From the NCBI GenBank assembly GCA_024400115.1, contig JAKSNF010000008.1:20075-84074 (forward strand): DNA of 64,000 nt. The letters run 5' to 3'. A program made the translations under genes and the position numbers. The first letter of the stretch is position 1. The number at the start of each line of letters is the position of its first letter. The notes under the pieces are model-generated. The model had not been told where the DNA came from and searched no databases. It was given only the letters and a program-made list of their open reading frames with translations. Shown here one piece after another: positions 17,308 to 25,855 of this stretch. This DNA is from Paludibacteraceae bacterium (lineage in GTDB: Bacteria; Bacteroidota; Bacteroidia; Bacteroidales; Paludibacteraceae).

Positions 17308-19098
17308 TTAGATACCTAAGCTCTGGCGGATGGCGGGGATACGAGCCTCGGCGGCTTCAACAGCCGCAGCGTAATCCTTCACCGACTTCATCTGAGCCGG
17401 AATCTCAAAGTAGAACTTAATCTTAGGTTCCGTACCCGAAGGACGAACAGAAACCTTCAAACCACCCTCCGTGAAGTATTGCAACACGTTCGAAGTGGCT
17501 CCAAGAGCCATCTCGATTTTCGTGGTTTTCGCATTTTCGATGTTTCGAGGATTCGAGAGGTCGAAGGTTGTTTCGGTGAGAGACTGATAGTCTTTGATAC
17601 GAATCACTTTCTCACCGGCAATCTCCGTGATGGGGTGTTCGCGGTAGTTAATCATCATCTGCTTGATTTCCTCTGCACCGGACTTACCCGGGCGAACGAT
17701 ATTGATGGTACTCTCACGTTGGAAGCCGTACTCCATGTAGATATTCATGAGATATTCATAGAGCGACATACCTTGATCCTTAGCATAAGCGGCAATCTCA
17801 CAGATAAGGCAGATAGCCGAAGGCGAACACTTATCGCGAACAGCGTCAAACGCCATAAAGCCAAAGCTCTCTTCACCACCACCTATATATTTGCGCGTGC
17901 CTTCCCACATGCGTACGCGATTGGCAATCCACTTGAAGCCCGTATATTCGTCCGTGAGTTCAACGCCTTGTTTGTCAGCAATCTTACGAATGAGTTCACT
18001 CGTCACAATCGTTTTCACGAGGTACATGTCGGGCGTGAGTTTATTGAGGCGCTTCATGTTATTGATGATGTAGTAACAGAACATCATGCAGGTTTGGTTA
18101 CCATTGATAATCACCCACTCGCCCTTATCGTTACGGCAGACGATAGCCAAACGGTCAGCGTCCGGATCGGAAGCGATAACGAGGTCGGCATTCAGTTTGG
18201 TGCCGAGGTTCATGCCCATGGTCATGGCTTCTGCGTTCTCGGGATTAGGACTGACCACGGTGGGGAAATTGCCGTCTATAACCATCTGCTCGGGAACGAC
18301 GTGGATATTCTGGAAGCCCCATGAGCGCAAGCACATCGGGATAATCTGACGACCCGTTCCGTGGAGAGGCGTGTAAACGATATTGAGGTCTTTTTGGTTA
18401 AGAATAGATTGCTGGTCAATCATAACGGATTTAACCGCCATCATGTAGTCGTAGTCTATCTCGCCTCCGATGATTTGGATGAGTTCTTTGTTTCCCGTCC
18501 AAAGGACATCGGACATCTGCACTTTATTGACCTCGTCGATGATACCTTGGTCGTGCGGTTGAAGCACTTGTGAACCATCCTCCCAATAAGCCTTGTAGCC
18601 GTTGTACTCCTTGGGGTTATGCGAAGCCGTTACGTTCACACCGCCTTGGCAGTGGAGGTGACGGATAGCAAAACTAACCTCGGGGGTAGGACGAAGCGAC
18701 TCAAAGAGATAGACCTTGATGCCGTTAGCAGAGAAAACGTCCGCTACCGTTTCCGCAAAGAGGCGACCGTTATTGCGGCAGTCGTGACAAACGACGACGC
18801 TCACTTGGTCTCCCTTCTTGAGGGTTGCAAAACCACCCTCTTTGGCAATCCTATTGAGGTAGTTGGCATAGCCTTGAGTGGCTTGTGCTACGATGTACTT
18901 GTTCATGCGGTTGCAGCCGGGACCCATCAGTCCGCGGAGGCCCCCGGTACCGAATTCGAGGGTGCGATAGAAACTGTCAATGAGGAGCGATTTGTCCTCG
19001 GCTTCCATCATTTCACGTACTTGTTGTTTCGTTTGCTCATCATAATTACCGTCGAGCCACTCCTGGGCGCGAGCGATTACTTGTTGTAATTCATCCAT
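17308..19098 (-). CDS. phospho-sugar mutase (alpha-D-phosphohexomutase)
   Basis: A 596-residue four-domain phosphohexomutase that moves phosphate between C6 and C1 of glucose or mannose. The phosphoserine loop is GGVNVTASHNPKEYNG, the magnesium loop is DPDADRLAI, the sugar loop GEESFGF and the phosphate-binding C-terminal loop RPSGTEPKIKFYF. The length fits PgcA-like phosphoglucomutases, but phosphomannomutase activity cannot be excluded. I chose the ATG at 19098, just before the end of hflX, over an upstream in-frame ATG at 19128 that lies inside hflX. It is the last gene of its operon. Confidence 0.93.
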   Translation of the reverse strand: MDELQQVIARAQEWLDGNYDEQTKQQVREMMEAEDKSLLIDSFYRTLEFGTGGLRGLMGPGCNRMNKYIVAQATQGYANYLNRIAKEGGFATLKKGDQVSVVVCHDCRNNGRLFAETVADVFSANGIKVYLFESLRPTPEVSFAIRHLHCQGGVNVTASHNPKEYNGYKAYWEDGSQVLQPHDQGIIDEVNKVQMSDVLWTGNKELIQIIGGEIDYDYMMAVKSVMIDQQSILNQKDLNIVYTPLHGTGRQIIPMCLRSWGFQNIHVVPEQMVIDGNFPTVVSPNPENAEAMTMGMNLGTKLNADLVIASDPDADRLAIVCRNDKGEWVIINGNQTCMMFCYYIINNMKRLNKLTPDMYLVKTIVTSELIRKIADKQGVELTDEYTGFKWIANRVRMWEGTRKYIGGGEESFGFMAFDAVRDKCSPSAICLICEIAAYAKDQGMSLYEYLMNIYMEYGFQRESTINIVRPGKSGAEEIKQMMINYREHPITEIAGEKVIRIKDYQSLTETTFDLSNPRNIENAKTTKIEMALGATSNVLQYFTEGGLKVSVRPSGTEPKIKFYFEIPAQMKSVKDYAAAVEAAEARIPAIRQSLGI

Positions 19099-19099
19099 G

Positions 19100-20341
19100 T
19101 TATTCGTATTTTTGAAATAAAAAGTCATTGTAGGGGTAGCGTTTGATATGAATCTCCTTAATGCGGTCGTACATCAGCGCTTTAAATTCGTCTATATTCT
19201 CTTTGTTGATAGCAGATATAAAAATACAATCCTTATCAAGCTTCGCCATCCAGGTGCGTTTGAGGTCGTCCAACGACAGGTTCTCCCGTTTGATAGGCGT
19301 CAGATCGTCCTCGTCCTTAGGCGTATAAGTGAAGGCATCGGTCTTATTAAAGACCACGATAGTAGGCAAGTCACTAACCCCAAGTTCGGCGATGGTCTGT
19401 TGAACGACTTTGTATTGCTCCTCGAAATTAGGATGCGATATATCCACTACGTGAACAAGCAAGTCCGCCTCACGCACCTCGTCGAGGGTCGATTTGAAAG
19501 ATTCCACGAGGTTATGCGGCAGTTTACGAATAAAACCCACCGTATCCGAAAGGAGGAAAGGCAGATTATCAATCGTCACCTTACGTACTGTTGTATCGAG
19601 GGTAGCAAAGAGTTTATTCTCGGCAAAGACGTTTGACTTGGAGATAAGGTTCATGATGGTCGATTTGCCCACGTTCGTATAACCAACCAAGGCTACGCGC
19701 ACCATCTTACCACGGTTCTGGCGTTGGGTGGTCATCTGCTTATCTATTTTCTTGAGTTCCTCGCGGAGCAAAGCAATACGGTTACCAATGATACGTTTAT
19801 CCGCCTCTATCTGCGTCTCACCCGTACCACGGTTCGTTCCGCCACCACCGCGCTGGCGGTCTAAGTGCGACCACATACGCGTCAGGCGTGGCAACATATA
19901 CTGAAGGTGCGCCATCTCGACCTGCGTCTTGGCATAAGAGGTCTGTGCACGTTGGAGGAAAATCTCGAGAATAAGAATCGTACGATCCATGACACGTATC
20001 TCGCGTCTGTCCTTGGGATTATCGCGCCAATTGAGGTCTCGCTCTATGTTCCTAATCTGACGAGGCGACAGTTCGTCATCAAAGATGACAAGGTCGATGG
20101 TGGATGGTGGAGTGTCAATGGTGGATTGGGAGTTAATGATGTATTGTCGTATCTCCTCAAGTTTGCCCGTACCCACGTAGGTATTGGTGTCGGGTTGGAG
20201 AAGACGTTGTTTGAAACGCTTAACGGGAACGATATGATTCGTATCCGCCAAGAAAGCGAGTTCATCTAAATACTCGTCCGTTCGCTCCTCCGGCTGGGAG
20301 GGAGTGATCAGTCCTACTAATATAGCGTTGTATTGGGTCAA
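19100..20341 (-). CDS. hflX: GTPase HflX
   Basis: A 413-residue ribosome-associated GTPase that splits stalled or stressed ribosomes. The HflX N-terminal domain (YVGTGKLEEI and IFDDELSPRQIRNIE) is followed by a glycine-rich linker (RQRGGGGTNRGTGETQIE) and a G domain with P-loop GYTNVGKST near residue 217, DTVGFIRKLPH and NKTD. The only usable start is TTG at 20339-20341, because the upstream bases are a repeat tract with no ATG. A heptamer tract inserts about 11 residues (NSQSTIDTPPST) before IFDDEL. Confidence 0.95.
   Translation of the reverse strand: MTQYNAILVGLITPSQPEERTDEYLDELAFLADTNHIVPVKRFKQRLLQPDTNTYVGTGKLEEIRQYIINSQSTIDTPPSTIDLVIFDDELSPRQIRNIERDLNWRDNPKDRREIRVMDRTILILEIFLQRAQTSYAKTQVEMAHLQYMLPRLTRMWSHLDRQRGGGGTNRGTGETQIEADKRIIGNRIALLREELKKIDKQMTTQRQNRGKMVRVALVGYTNVGKSTIMNLISKSNVFAENKLFATLDTTVRKVTIDNLPFLLSDTVGFIRKLPHNLVESFKSTLDEVREADLLVHVVDISHPNFEEQYKVVQQTIAELGVSDLPTIVVFNKTDAFTYTPKDEDDLTPIKRENLSLDDLKRTWMAKLDKDCIFISAINKENIDEFKALMYDRIKEIHIKRYPYNDFLFQKYE
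20097..20131 (+). repeat. heptamer tract inside hflX (ATGGTGG family)
   Basis: Five 7-base units, ATGGTGG three times with AGTGTCA and ATTGGGA. It encodes an insertion in the HflX N-terminal domain. The related TGTGGAT and GGTGGAG units occur inside polA and before ung. Confidence 0.85.
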
Positions 20342-20368
20342 TTTTGAATTTTGAATTATGAATTATGA
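20341..20368. repeat. heptamer tract between polA and hflX (ATTTTGA family)
   Basis: Four perfect 7-base units, ATTTTGA twice and ATTATGA twice, fill most of the 38-base gap and run into the hflX start codon. The same family occurs at 52081-52108 and 63334-63361. Confidence 0.88.
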
Positions 20369-20379
20369 GAATTTAATTA

Positions 20380-22722
20380 TTAGTGGGCTTCGAGCCAATT
20401 GGTGCCGACACCTACCTCTGCCAATATGGGGACAGAGAGGTGAACGACGTTCTGCATTTGCTCGGTCACGATGTGTTTGACTTGTTCTATTTCGTCCTTA
20501 GGCACATTGAAATTGAGTTCATCATGCACTTGCATGATCATCTGTGCCTTGAGGTTCTGCTGTTTCAGTTCGTGGTCTATACCGACCATTGCCATCTTGA
20601 TGATGTCCGCTGCCGTTCCTTGGATAGGTGCGTTAACACTATTGCGCTCCGCGAACGACCGAACGACAGAGTTCTGGCTATTGATATCGGGTAAGTAACG
20701 CTTGCGCCCAAATAAGGTCTCAACATAGCCTTGGGCACGCGCTTTCGTTTTTTGTGCTTCAATAAAAGCAATGATGTCGGGGAATGCCGCAAAATAGTCG
20801 TCTATGAGTTGTTTTGCTTCCCCACGAGGGCATTGTAATTGTTGTGCCAGACCGAAAGCCGATATACCATAAATGATACCGAAATTAGCCGTCTTAGCGC
20901 GACGGCGCTGTTCCTTCGTCACTTCTTCAATGGGAACCTTAAAGATCTTAGCCGCTGTTGCCGCATGAACATCTTGTCCCTTGCGGAAAGCGTCAATGAG
21001 GTGCTTATCCTGCGAGAAATGCGCCATCAGACGCAGTTCGATTTGCGAATAGTCAGCAGAGAGGAACAGGCACCCCTCATCGGGAATGACGGCACGACGA
21101 ATGAGTTGTCCACGCTCCGAACGAATAGGTAGGTTCTGGAGATTAGGATTAGAAGAAGAGAGCCGCCCCGTAGCAGTGACGGTTTGGTTATAGGTAGTAT
21201 GAATCTTACCCGTCTTGGGATTGATATACCCGGGCAATGCCGTGACGTAGGTAGATACCAGTTTCTTGAGTTCACGATAGTCAAGAATCTTATCCACCAC
21301 CTCATGTTTATCGCGAATACCCAACAGCACTTCCTCGGAGGTGGAGTACGCTCCTTTGGGGGATTTCTTGGCTTTGGGGTCTAAACGCAAATGGTCAAAG
21401 AGCACTTCGCCCACCTGCTTGGGTGAATTGACATTGAACGTCTCCCCTACCAAATCATAAATCTGCTGTTCTATTGTTTGCGCCTCCTGAGTCAATTGTG
21501 TCTCTGCTTGCCTCAATATCGACACGTCAAAACGCACTCCTGCCTCCTCCATTGAACGCAGAACGGGCACCAAGGGCAGTTCGACTTCGCTGTATAAGTT
21601 CCACAAAGCACTATCAGCTTTGAGGGCATCCCAATTAGGTTCTGCATTAGGATTATAACTCGCTTCAGGATTGAGGAGGTAGGCACAGAGGCGGGACTCT
21701 ATATCGTTGACCGCCCGTTGAGCGGTAAGACCGCCTTCGGCTGAAAGACCGCTCACTTCGTTCGCTGAAGGACTATTATCGGCAAAAAGGTCGAGGGTGG
21801 CCTCCTGCTTTTTTGTGGATTGTGGATGGTGGAGTGTGGATGGTGGAGTGATTGTTATTCCGCTATTCTTCAAGAGGGAGGTAAACTCGAGGTCCTCATA
21901 GAGAGGGGTGAGTTTAGTCCAGTCTTTCTCTCTAAACACTAAGCTGTCCACTCTAAACTCTTCTGCCAACGGAACGTCCGTCTTGATGGTAGCTAAGAAT
22001 CGCGAGAAGCGTATCTGTTCGGACTGTGCCTCCACTTTGTTGCGCAAAGCGCCTTTGAGTTCGTCCGTGTGGTTGAGCAGGTATTCGATACTTCCAAAAC
22101 GACGCAGCAACTCTGCCGCCGTCTTCTCTCCCACTCCTTTGCAACCCGGTATATTATCGGACGCATCGCCCATCAGTCCTAATAAGTCAATGACCTGTTG
22201 GGTATTGTGGATATCGTACTTAGCGCACACCTCTGCGGGTCCCATTTGTTCGAAGCCACCCGTGTGACGAGGGCGATAGAGATGTATATTGTCGGTAACG
22301 AGTTGTCCGTAATCCTTATCGGGTGTTGCCATAAAGACCTCATAACCCTCTTTCTCTGCTATACCGGCAACGGTACCTATGACATCGTCTGCTTCATAAC
22401 CCGGAACAACGAGGGCAGGGATATTCATTGCCTCTAAAATTTTTTCAATAACGGGCACCGCAGCACGTATATCCTCCGGTGTTTCCTCCCGTTGCGCCTT
22501 ATAGTCCGCATATGCCTCGTGACGGAAAGTAGGACCATGAGGGTCAAAACCAACCGCTATATGGGTCGGTTTAAGGCGCTTGATAAGATCCTCTAATGTG
22601 GTTACAAAACCATAGATAGCGGACGTGTTCATACCTTTCGAGTTCATTCGCGGAACCCGAATAAAAGCATAATAGGCGCGATAGATCATCGCATAAGCGT
22701 CTATGAGAAGCAATCGTTTCAT
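20380..22722 (-). CDS. polA: DNA polymerase I lacking a recognisable 3'-5' exonuclease core
   Basis: A 780-residue family A polymerase for repair and Okazaki-fragment processing. Residues 1-290 are the 5' nuclease (LLIDAYAMIYRAYYAF, YEADDVIGTVA, LMGDASDNIPGCKGVGEKTA). The polymerase domain begins near 372 and has motif A LFLSADYSQIELR, motif B RRRAKTANFGIIYG and motif C MQVHDEL. Between them are only about 80 residues instead of nearly 190. The Asp-x-Glu Exo I motif is absent; only a remnant resembling the exonuclease C-terminal end (IESRLCAYLLNPEASY) is left. Part of this linker is encoded by 7-base repeats. Typical Bacteroidales PolA is over 900 residues (from memory). The gene overlaps ybeY by four bases. 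Confidence 0.95.
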   Translation of the reverse strand: MKRLLLIDAYAMIYRAYYAFIRVPRMNSKGMNTSAIYGFVTTLEDLIKRLKPTHIAVGFDPHGPTFRHEAYADYKAQREETPEDIRAAVPVIEKILEAMNIPALVVPGYEADDVIGTVAGIAEKEGYEVFMATPDKDYGQLVTDNIHLYRPRHTGGFEQMGPAEVCAKYDIHNTQQVIDLLGLMGDASDNIPGCKGVGEKTAAELLRRFGSIEYLLNHTDELKGALRNKVEAQSEQIRFSRFLATIKTDVPLAEEFRVDSLVFREKDWTKLTPLYEDLEFTSLLKNSGITITPPSTLHHPQSTKKQEATLDLFADNSPSANEVSGLSAEGGLTAQRAVNDIESRLCAYLLNPEASYNPNAEPNWDALKADSALWNLYSEVELPLVPVLRSMEEAGVRFDVSILRQAETQLTQEAQTIEQQIYDLVGETFNVNSPKQVGEVLFDHLRLDPKAKKSPKGAYSTSEEVLLGIRDKHEVVDKILDYRELKKLVSTYVTALPGYINPKTGKIHTTYNQTVTATGRLSSSNPNLQNLPIRSERGQLIRRAVIPDEGCLFLSADYSQIELRLMAHFSQDKHLIDAFRKGQDVHAATAAKIFKVPIEEVTKEQRRRAKTANFGIIYGISAFGLAQQLQCPRGEAKQLIDDYFAAFPDIIAFIEAQKTKARAQGYVETLFGRKRYLPDINSQNSVVRSFAERNSVNAPIQGTAADIIKMAMVGIDHELKQQNLKAQMIMQVHDELNFNVPKDEIEQVKHIVTEQMQNVVHLSVPILAEVGVGTNWLEAH
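21814..21848 (+). repeat. heptamer tract inside polA (TGTGGAT/GGTGGAG family)
   Basis: Five perfect 7-base units: TGTGGAT three times and GGTGGAG twice. On the coding strand it gives TPPSTLHHPQST, in the linker that replaces the proofreading domain. Confidence 0.88.
21929..21960 (+). repeat. heptamer-like tract inside polA (CTAAACT family)
   Basis: About four 7-base units related to CTAAACT. It encodes FRVDSLVFRE near residue 260 of PolA. This copy is degenerate, so it is less certain than the others. Confidence 0.55.
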
Positions 22723-23138
22723 AACAAGGATAAAGCTTGATTTTCTTTGCGGGTCATTTCGGCTTTGGTTTCGGGTGTTTTGTCGGCTTGACCGGTGAGG
22801 TGAAGCAGTCCGTGAACGAGGATACGGGTTAGTTCTTCGTCCTTGGTTACGCCAGCCTCAACCGCGTTACTGCTCACCGTATCCAACGAGATATAGATAT
22901 CCCCGTTTAATCGGGAAGGCGTGGTATAATCAAACGTAATGACATCCGTGTAATAATCATGCCCTAAGAACTGACGATTGACCTCTAATATCTTCTCATC
23001 ATCACAGAGGATATAGGTTAAGTCCCCTACTCCATAGCCATAACCCGCAGCCACTTTGCGTAGCCACATTTCCAATTCCTTAGCCCGTGTTGCTATCAGC
23101 TCGGGCAGTTCCACCCTATCCGTCAAAAACTGTATCAT
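22719..23138 (-). CDS. ybeY: endoribonuclease YbeY, rRNA maturation factor
   Basis: A 139-residue zinc-dependent RNase needed for 16S rRNA 3'-end maturation and ribosome quality control. The metal-binding region reads HGLLHLTGQADKTPE. The third ligand position of the classic HGxLHLxGxDH motif is shifted to an Asp-Lys pair, which I believe is usual in Bacteroidota. The start is the ATG giving MIQFLTDRVELPEL; a longer ORF upstream would lie wholly inside the preceding gene. It overlaps both neighbours by four bases. Confidence 0.92.
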   Translation of the reverse strand: MIQFLTDRVELPELIATRAKELEMWLRKVAAGYGYGVGDLTYILCDDEKILEVNRQFLGHDYYTDVITFDYTTPSRLNGDIYISLDTVSSNAVEAGVTKDEELTRILVHGLLHLTGQADKTPETKAEMTRKENQALSLL

Positions 23139-24367
23139 CCAAAAAAGATATTTGCTACCACAAAAGCGGCTATGACACCTACTAAATCGGCAATCAAGCA
23201 GCAAGCCACCGTATAACGTGTATTCTTAATCCCCACGCTCCCAAAATAAACAGCCAAGACATAGAAAGTAGTATCCGTGCACCCCTGTAAGGTACAGCAC
23301 AAGCGCCCTACCAATGAGTCCGCTCCGTGGGTGGTCATAGCCTCAATCATCAATCCGCGAGCGCCACTACCGCTAAGCGGTTTCATGAGCGCCGTAGGAA
23401 CCGCTCCCGATAAGTCGGGATTAATGCCCACCCACGCAAACAACTGAGCCATACCTTGTTCTAATAGATCCATGGCTCCACTGGCGCGGAACATACCCAC
23501 CGCCACGAGGATGGCAATGAGATAAGGAATAATACCTATCGCCGTCTTAAAGCCATCCTTCGCCCCATCAATAAAAGCGTCATAGACATTGACTTTTTTG
23601 ACCATGGCCTGAATAACAAACCAAGCTATCACGCCAAGCAGGACAACGGCAGCAATAAGGGAAGACATCTGCGAGAGACGCTCTTGAGGAAGGCGCGTTG
23701 CCATAACAAGAAGCAGCACCACCAATGCCGTTAGACCGGCAATGACCCCTAAAACGACTTTATCCCACAAACGTATCTTCTGCGCAATACACGTAGCCAC
23801 CAAGCCCGCCAAAGTAGAGAAATAGGTAGCAATCAAAATCGGCAAGAACACATCCGCCGGATTAGCCGCTCCTAACTGCGCACGATACGCCATGATGGTA
23901 GTAGGGATAAGGGTCAAGCCGCTGGCACCAAGCACTACGAACATGATCATGGCGTTGGAAGCCTTGGACTTATCGTCATTAAGCTCTTGCAACTCCCCCA
24001 TGGCTTTCAGCCCCATCGGCGTAGCGGCATTATCCAGACCTAACATATTCGCTGCTACGTTCATGAACATCGTACCAAAAACAGGGTGATTCTTAGGTAG
24101 CGAGGGGAAGATACGGCTAAAGAAAGGACTGACCCCCCGAGAAAGGGTATGTACAACGCCTCCTTGTTCCCCAATCTTCAGAATACCCATCCATAAGGAG
24201 AGCACTCCCGTGAGACCAAGAGAAATCTCAAAACCGGTTTTAGCATTAGCAAACGTGGCATTTAAAATGTCCGAGAAAACATCTGCCTGACCAAAGCCAA
24301 AAAAGGCGATACAGCCCACCAAAAGGGACAAAAGTACCAATCCTATCCAAATATAATTCAAAATCAT
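23135..24367 (-). CDS. nucleoside recognition (SpmA/SpmB-like) membrane protein
   Basis: A 410-residue integral membrane protein with about ten hydrophobic segments and two related halves, the fused SpmA-SpmB arrangement built from Gate/nucleoside-recognition domains. Characteristic segments are NVAANMLGLDNAATPMGLKAM in the first half and ALMKPLSGSGARGLMIEAM in the second. Its substrate is unknown. I chose the ATG at 24367; a longer in-frame ORF (from 24394) would start inside the promoter. The predicted transcription start is only one or two bases away, so the mRNA would be almost leaderless. First gene of the operon that ends with the phosphohexomutase. Confidence 0.88.
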   Translation of the reverse strand: MILNYIWIGLVLLSLLVGCIAFFGFGQADVFSDILNATFANAKTGFEISLGLTGVLSLWMGILKIGEQGGVVHTLSRGVSPFFSRIFPSLPKNHPVFGTMFMNVAANMLGLDNAATPMGLKAMGELQELNDDKSKASNAMIMFVVLGASGLTLIPTTIMAYRAQLGAANPADVFLPILIATYFSTLAGLVATCIAQKIRLWDKVVLGVIAGLTALVVLLLVMATRLPQERLSQMSSLIAAVVLLGVIAWFVIQAMVKKVNVYDAFIDGAKDGFKTAIGIIPYLIAILVAVGMFRASGAMDLLEQGMAQLFAWVGINPDLSGAVPTALMKPLSGSGARGLMIEAMTTHGADSLVGRLCCTLQGCTDTTFYVLAVYFGSVGIKNTRYTVACCLIADLVGVIAAFVVANIFFG

Positions 24368-24371
24368 GCGG

Positions 24372-24403
24372 CAAAGATAAGAAAAAATTTGCACATATGC
24401 AAA
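24372..24403 (-). promoter_or_regulatory. consensus promoter, leftward, near-leaderless
   Basis: On the minus strand TTTG (24400-24403), 20 bases, TATCTTTG (24372-24379). The -7 element ends five bases before the ATG at 24367. Confidence 0.88.
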
Positions 24404-24419
24404 AAAAAGTGTAATTTTG
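24388..24419 (+). promoter_or_regulatory. consensus promoter, rightward, overlapping its leftward twin
   Basis: TTTG (24388-24391), 20 bases, TAATTTTG (24412-24419). It shares 16 bases with the leftward promoter, so both cannot be occupied at once. The ATG at 24429 is nine bases after the -7 element. Confidence 0.88.
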
Positions 24420-24428
24420 TCGCCGAAA

Positions 24429-25235
24429 ATGAATAGTTTAGCTCTATATCGAACATTATCTTACCTCAAGCACCACCTTTTAGCATGGAATACGGGGGGA
24501 GAAGGCATTCATTCGCCGTCCCTTTTTTACATCGTTCACTATCTCTTTCCCAAGCAACATCGTTATTATGTATGGGATAGTATAGAGGAACGTCGCGAAG
24601 CTATGCTTTGTGCTCCCAAGCCCATTCCTATCACCGATTACGGGACGGGCAAGGACAGCGTGTTACAAGTTAGGCAGATTGCGCGCAGGCACTTGGAGAG
24701 TCGAGCGACAGACGAGTTGTTTTTTAAACTCATCGTTCACCTAAGGCACGAAATGAATCGTCCCTTGCGTATTATTGAGTTAGGCACTTCATTAGGAATC
24801 ACCACTGCCTATTTGGCAACCGCAGCGAAGGATAATGAGGTGATTACCTTTGAGGGGAACGAACCAACATTAGAGATTGCCAAACTAAACTGGTCGAAAT
24901 TAGCATTGAGCAACATAGAGGCTATTGTCGGGAACATAGACAGCACCTTAGATAAATCGCGTATATGCGCGAAAGAGGAAATGATTGATTTTGTGTTTAT
25001 GGACGCCAACCATCAGTACGAACCCACGCTTCGATATTTTGACATATTGGTTCAGAAAGTGCATAACAAATCCATTATCGTAGTGGACGATATCTACCAC
25101 TCCCCAGAGATGCATCGTGCTTGGCAAACATTAAAGAAGCACCCTCAAGTCACATCGTCCATTGACTGTTACGCTTTCGGCATACTATTTTTTGATAAAC
25201 ATTATCTAAAACGACATTATACTATTCGCTTATGA
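24429..25235 (+). CDS. class I SAM-dependent methyltransferase
   Basis: A 268-residue Rossmann-fold methyltransferase. The SAM-binding motif I is IIELGTSLGITTAYLA at about residues 114-129, motif II is EVITFEGNE and the acidic post-motif is DFVFMDANHQYEP; IIVVDDIYHSPEMH follows. The pattern is close to O-methyltransferase-like proteins of Bacteroidota, but the substrate is unknown. The promoter fixes the ATG at 24429; an upstream TTG at 24417 lies within the -7 element. The stop overlaps the next start by four bases. Confidence 0.88.
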   Translation: MNSLALYRTLSYLKHHLLAWNTGGEGIHSPSLFYIVHYLFPKQHRYYVWDSIEERREAMLCAPKPIPITDYGTGKDSVLQVRQIARRHLESRATDELFFKLIVHLRHEMNRPLRIIELGTSLGITTAYLATAAKDNEVITFEGNEPTLEIAKLNWSKLALSNIEAIVGNIDSTLDKSRICAKEEMIDFVFMDANHQYEPTLRYFDILVQKVHNKSIIVVDDIYHSPEMHRAWQTLKKHPQVTSSIDCYAFGILFFDKHYLKRHYTIRL

Positions 25236-25762
25236 AGATTTACACTAAGACAGGAGACAAAGGAACCACTTGTCTTGCAACGGGAGAGAGAGTTCGTAAA
25301 ACGGACCTTCGCATAGAAGCATATGGTACTGCGGATGAACTCAATAGTTTAGTAGGTTGGGTAAGGGCAGCGTTGCCTCAACAAGCAACTAAGGAAGACG
25401 AGCAGTTGACTTATATTCAGAATCGTCTTTTTGACCTCGGTGCGCGTTTGGCAGGATCTGAGTTGGAAGAGGATCCAAGATTGATACCCTCTTTAGAGTT
25501 ATGGATGGACGAGATGCAAGCCGGTTTGCCGGAGAGTCATGTGTTTATTCTGCCAGCAGGCAATGAGGTAGTGACGCGATGTCATCTTGCGCGAACAGTA
25601 ACCCGCAGGTTAGAGCGCTGTATGCTCCGATTAGAAACCCATCAAGTAAGCGATTCGGATATCATCTTTATCAACCGATTAAGTGATTACTTTTTTCTTC
25701 TCTCCAAAACACTCGGAAAACTCACTTCTGCACCCGTTTGTTCTTGGGAAAAGGTCAAATAA
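25232..25762 (+). CDS. ATP:cob(I)alamin adenosyltransferase, PduO type
   Basis: A 176-residue PduO-type enzyme that moves the adenosyl group of ATP to cob(I)alamin, making coenzyme B12 for enzymes such as methylmalonyl-CoA mutase. Conserved blocks are TKTGDKGTTCL at the start, RIEAYGTADELNSLVG, and RRLERCMLRLE with FINRLSDYFFLLSK at the end. The five-helix bundle length is normal. It is translationally coupled to the methyltransferase gene, which need not mean a shared pathway. Confidence 0.95.
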   Translation: MKIYTKTGDKGTTCLATGERVRKTDLRIEAYGTADELNSLVGWVRAALPQQATKEDEQLTYIQNRLFDLGARLAGSELEEDPRLIPSLELWMDEMQAGLPESHVFILPAGNEVVTRCHLARTVTRRLERCMLRLETHQVSDSDIIFINRLSDYFFLLSKTLGKLTSAPVCSWEKVK

Positions 25763-25803
25763 GTGGCAAAATGCGTAAAAAAACAAAAAAAATGCGGCAT
25801 TTT

Positions 25804-25835
25804 CTTGCATAAGTCAAAATAAAGTTGTAATTTTG
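25804..25835 (+). promoter_or_regulatory. promoter for the DUF2795-T9SS gene block
   Basis: CTTG (25804-25807), 20 bases, TAATTTTG (25828-25835). The -33 box is CTTG and not TTTG. It precedes the DUF2795 ATG by 20 bases and is the only clear promoter before the type IX secretion genes. Confidence 0.82.
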
Positions 25836-25855
25836 CGCGCTAATTTGGATTTATT

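Noticed and set aside
17479..18324. 281-codon ORF on the plus strand
   Set aside because: It is antisense to the phosphohexomutase, which has all its active-site loops.
25768..25818. Terminator after the adenosyltransferase gene
   Set aside because: AAAATGC-G-GCATTTT can form only a short AT-rich hairpin with no proper T-run, so the support is weak.
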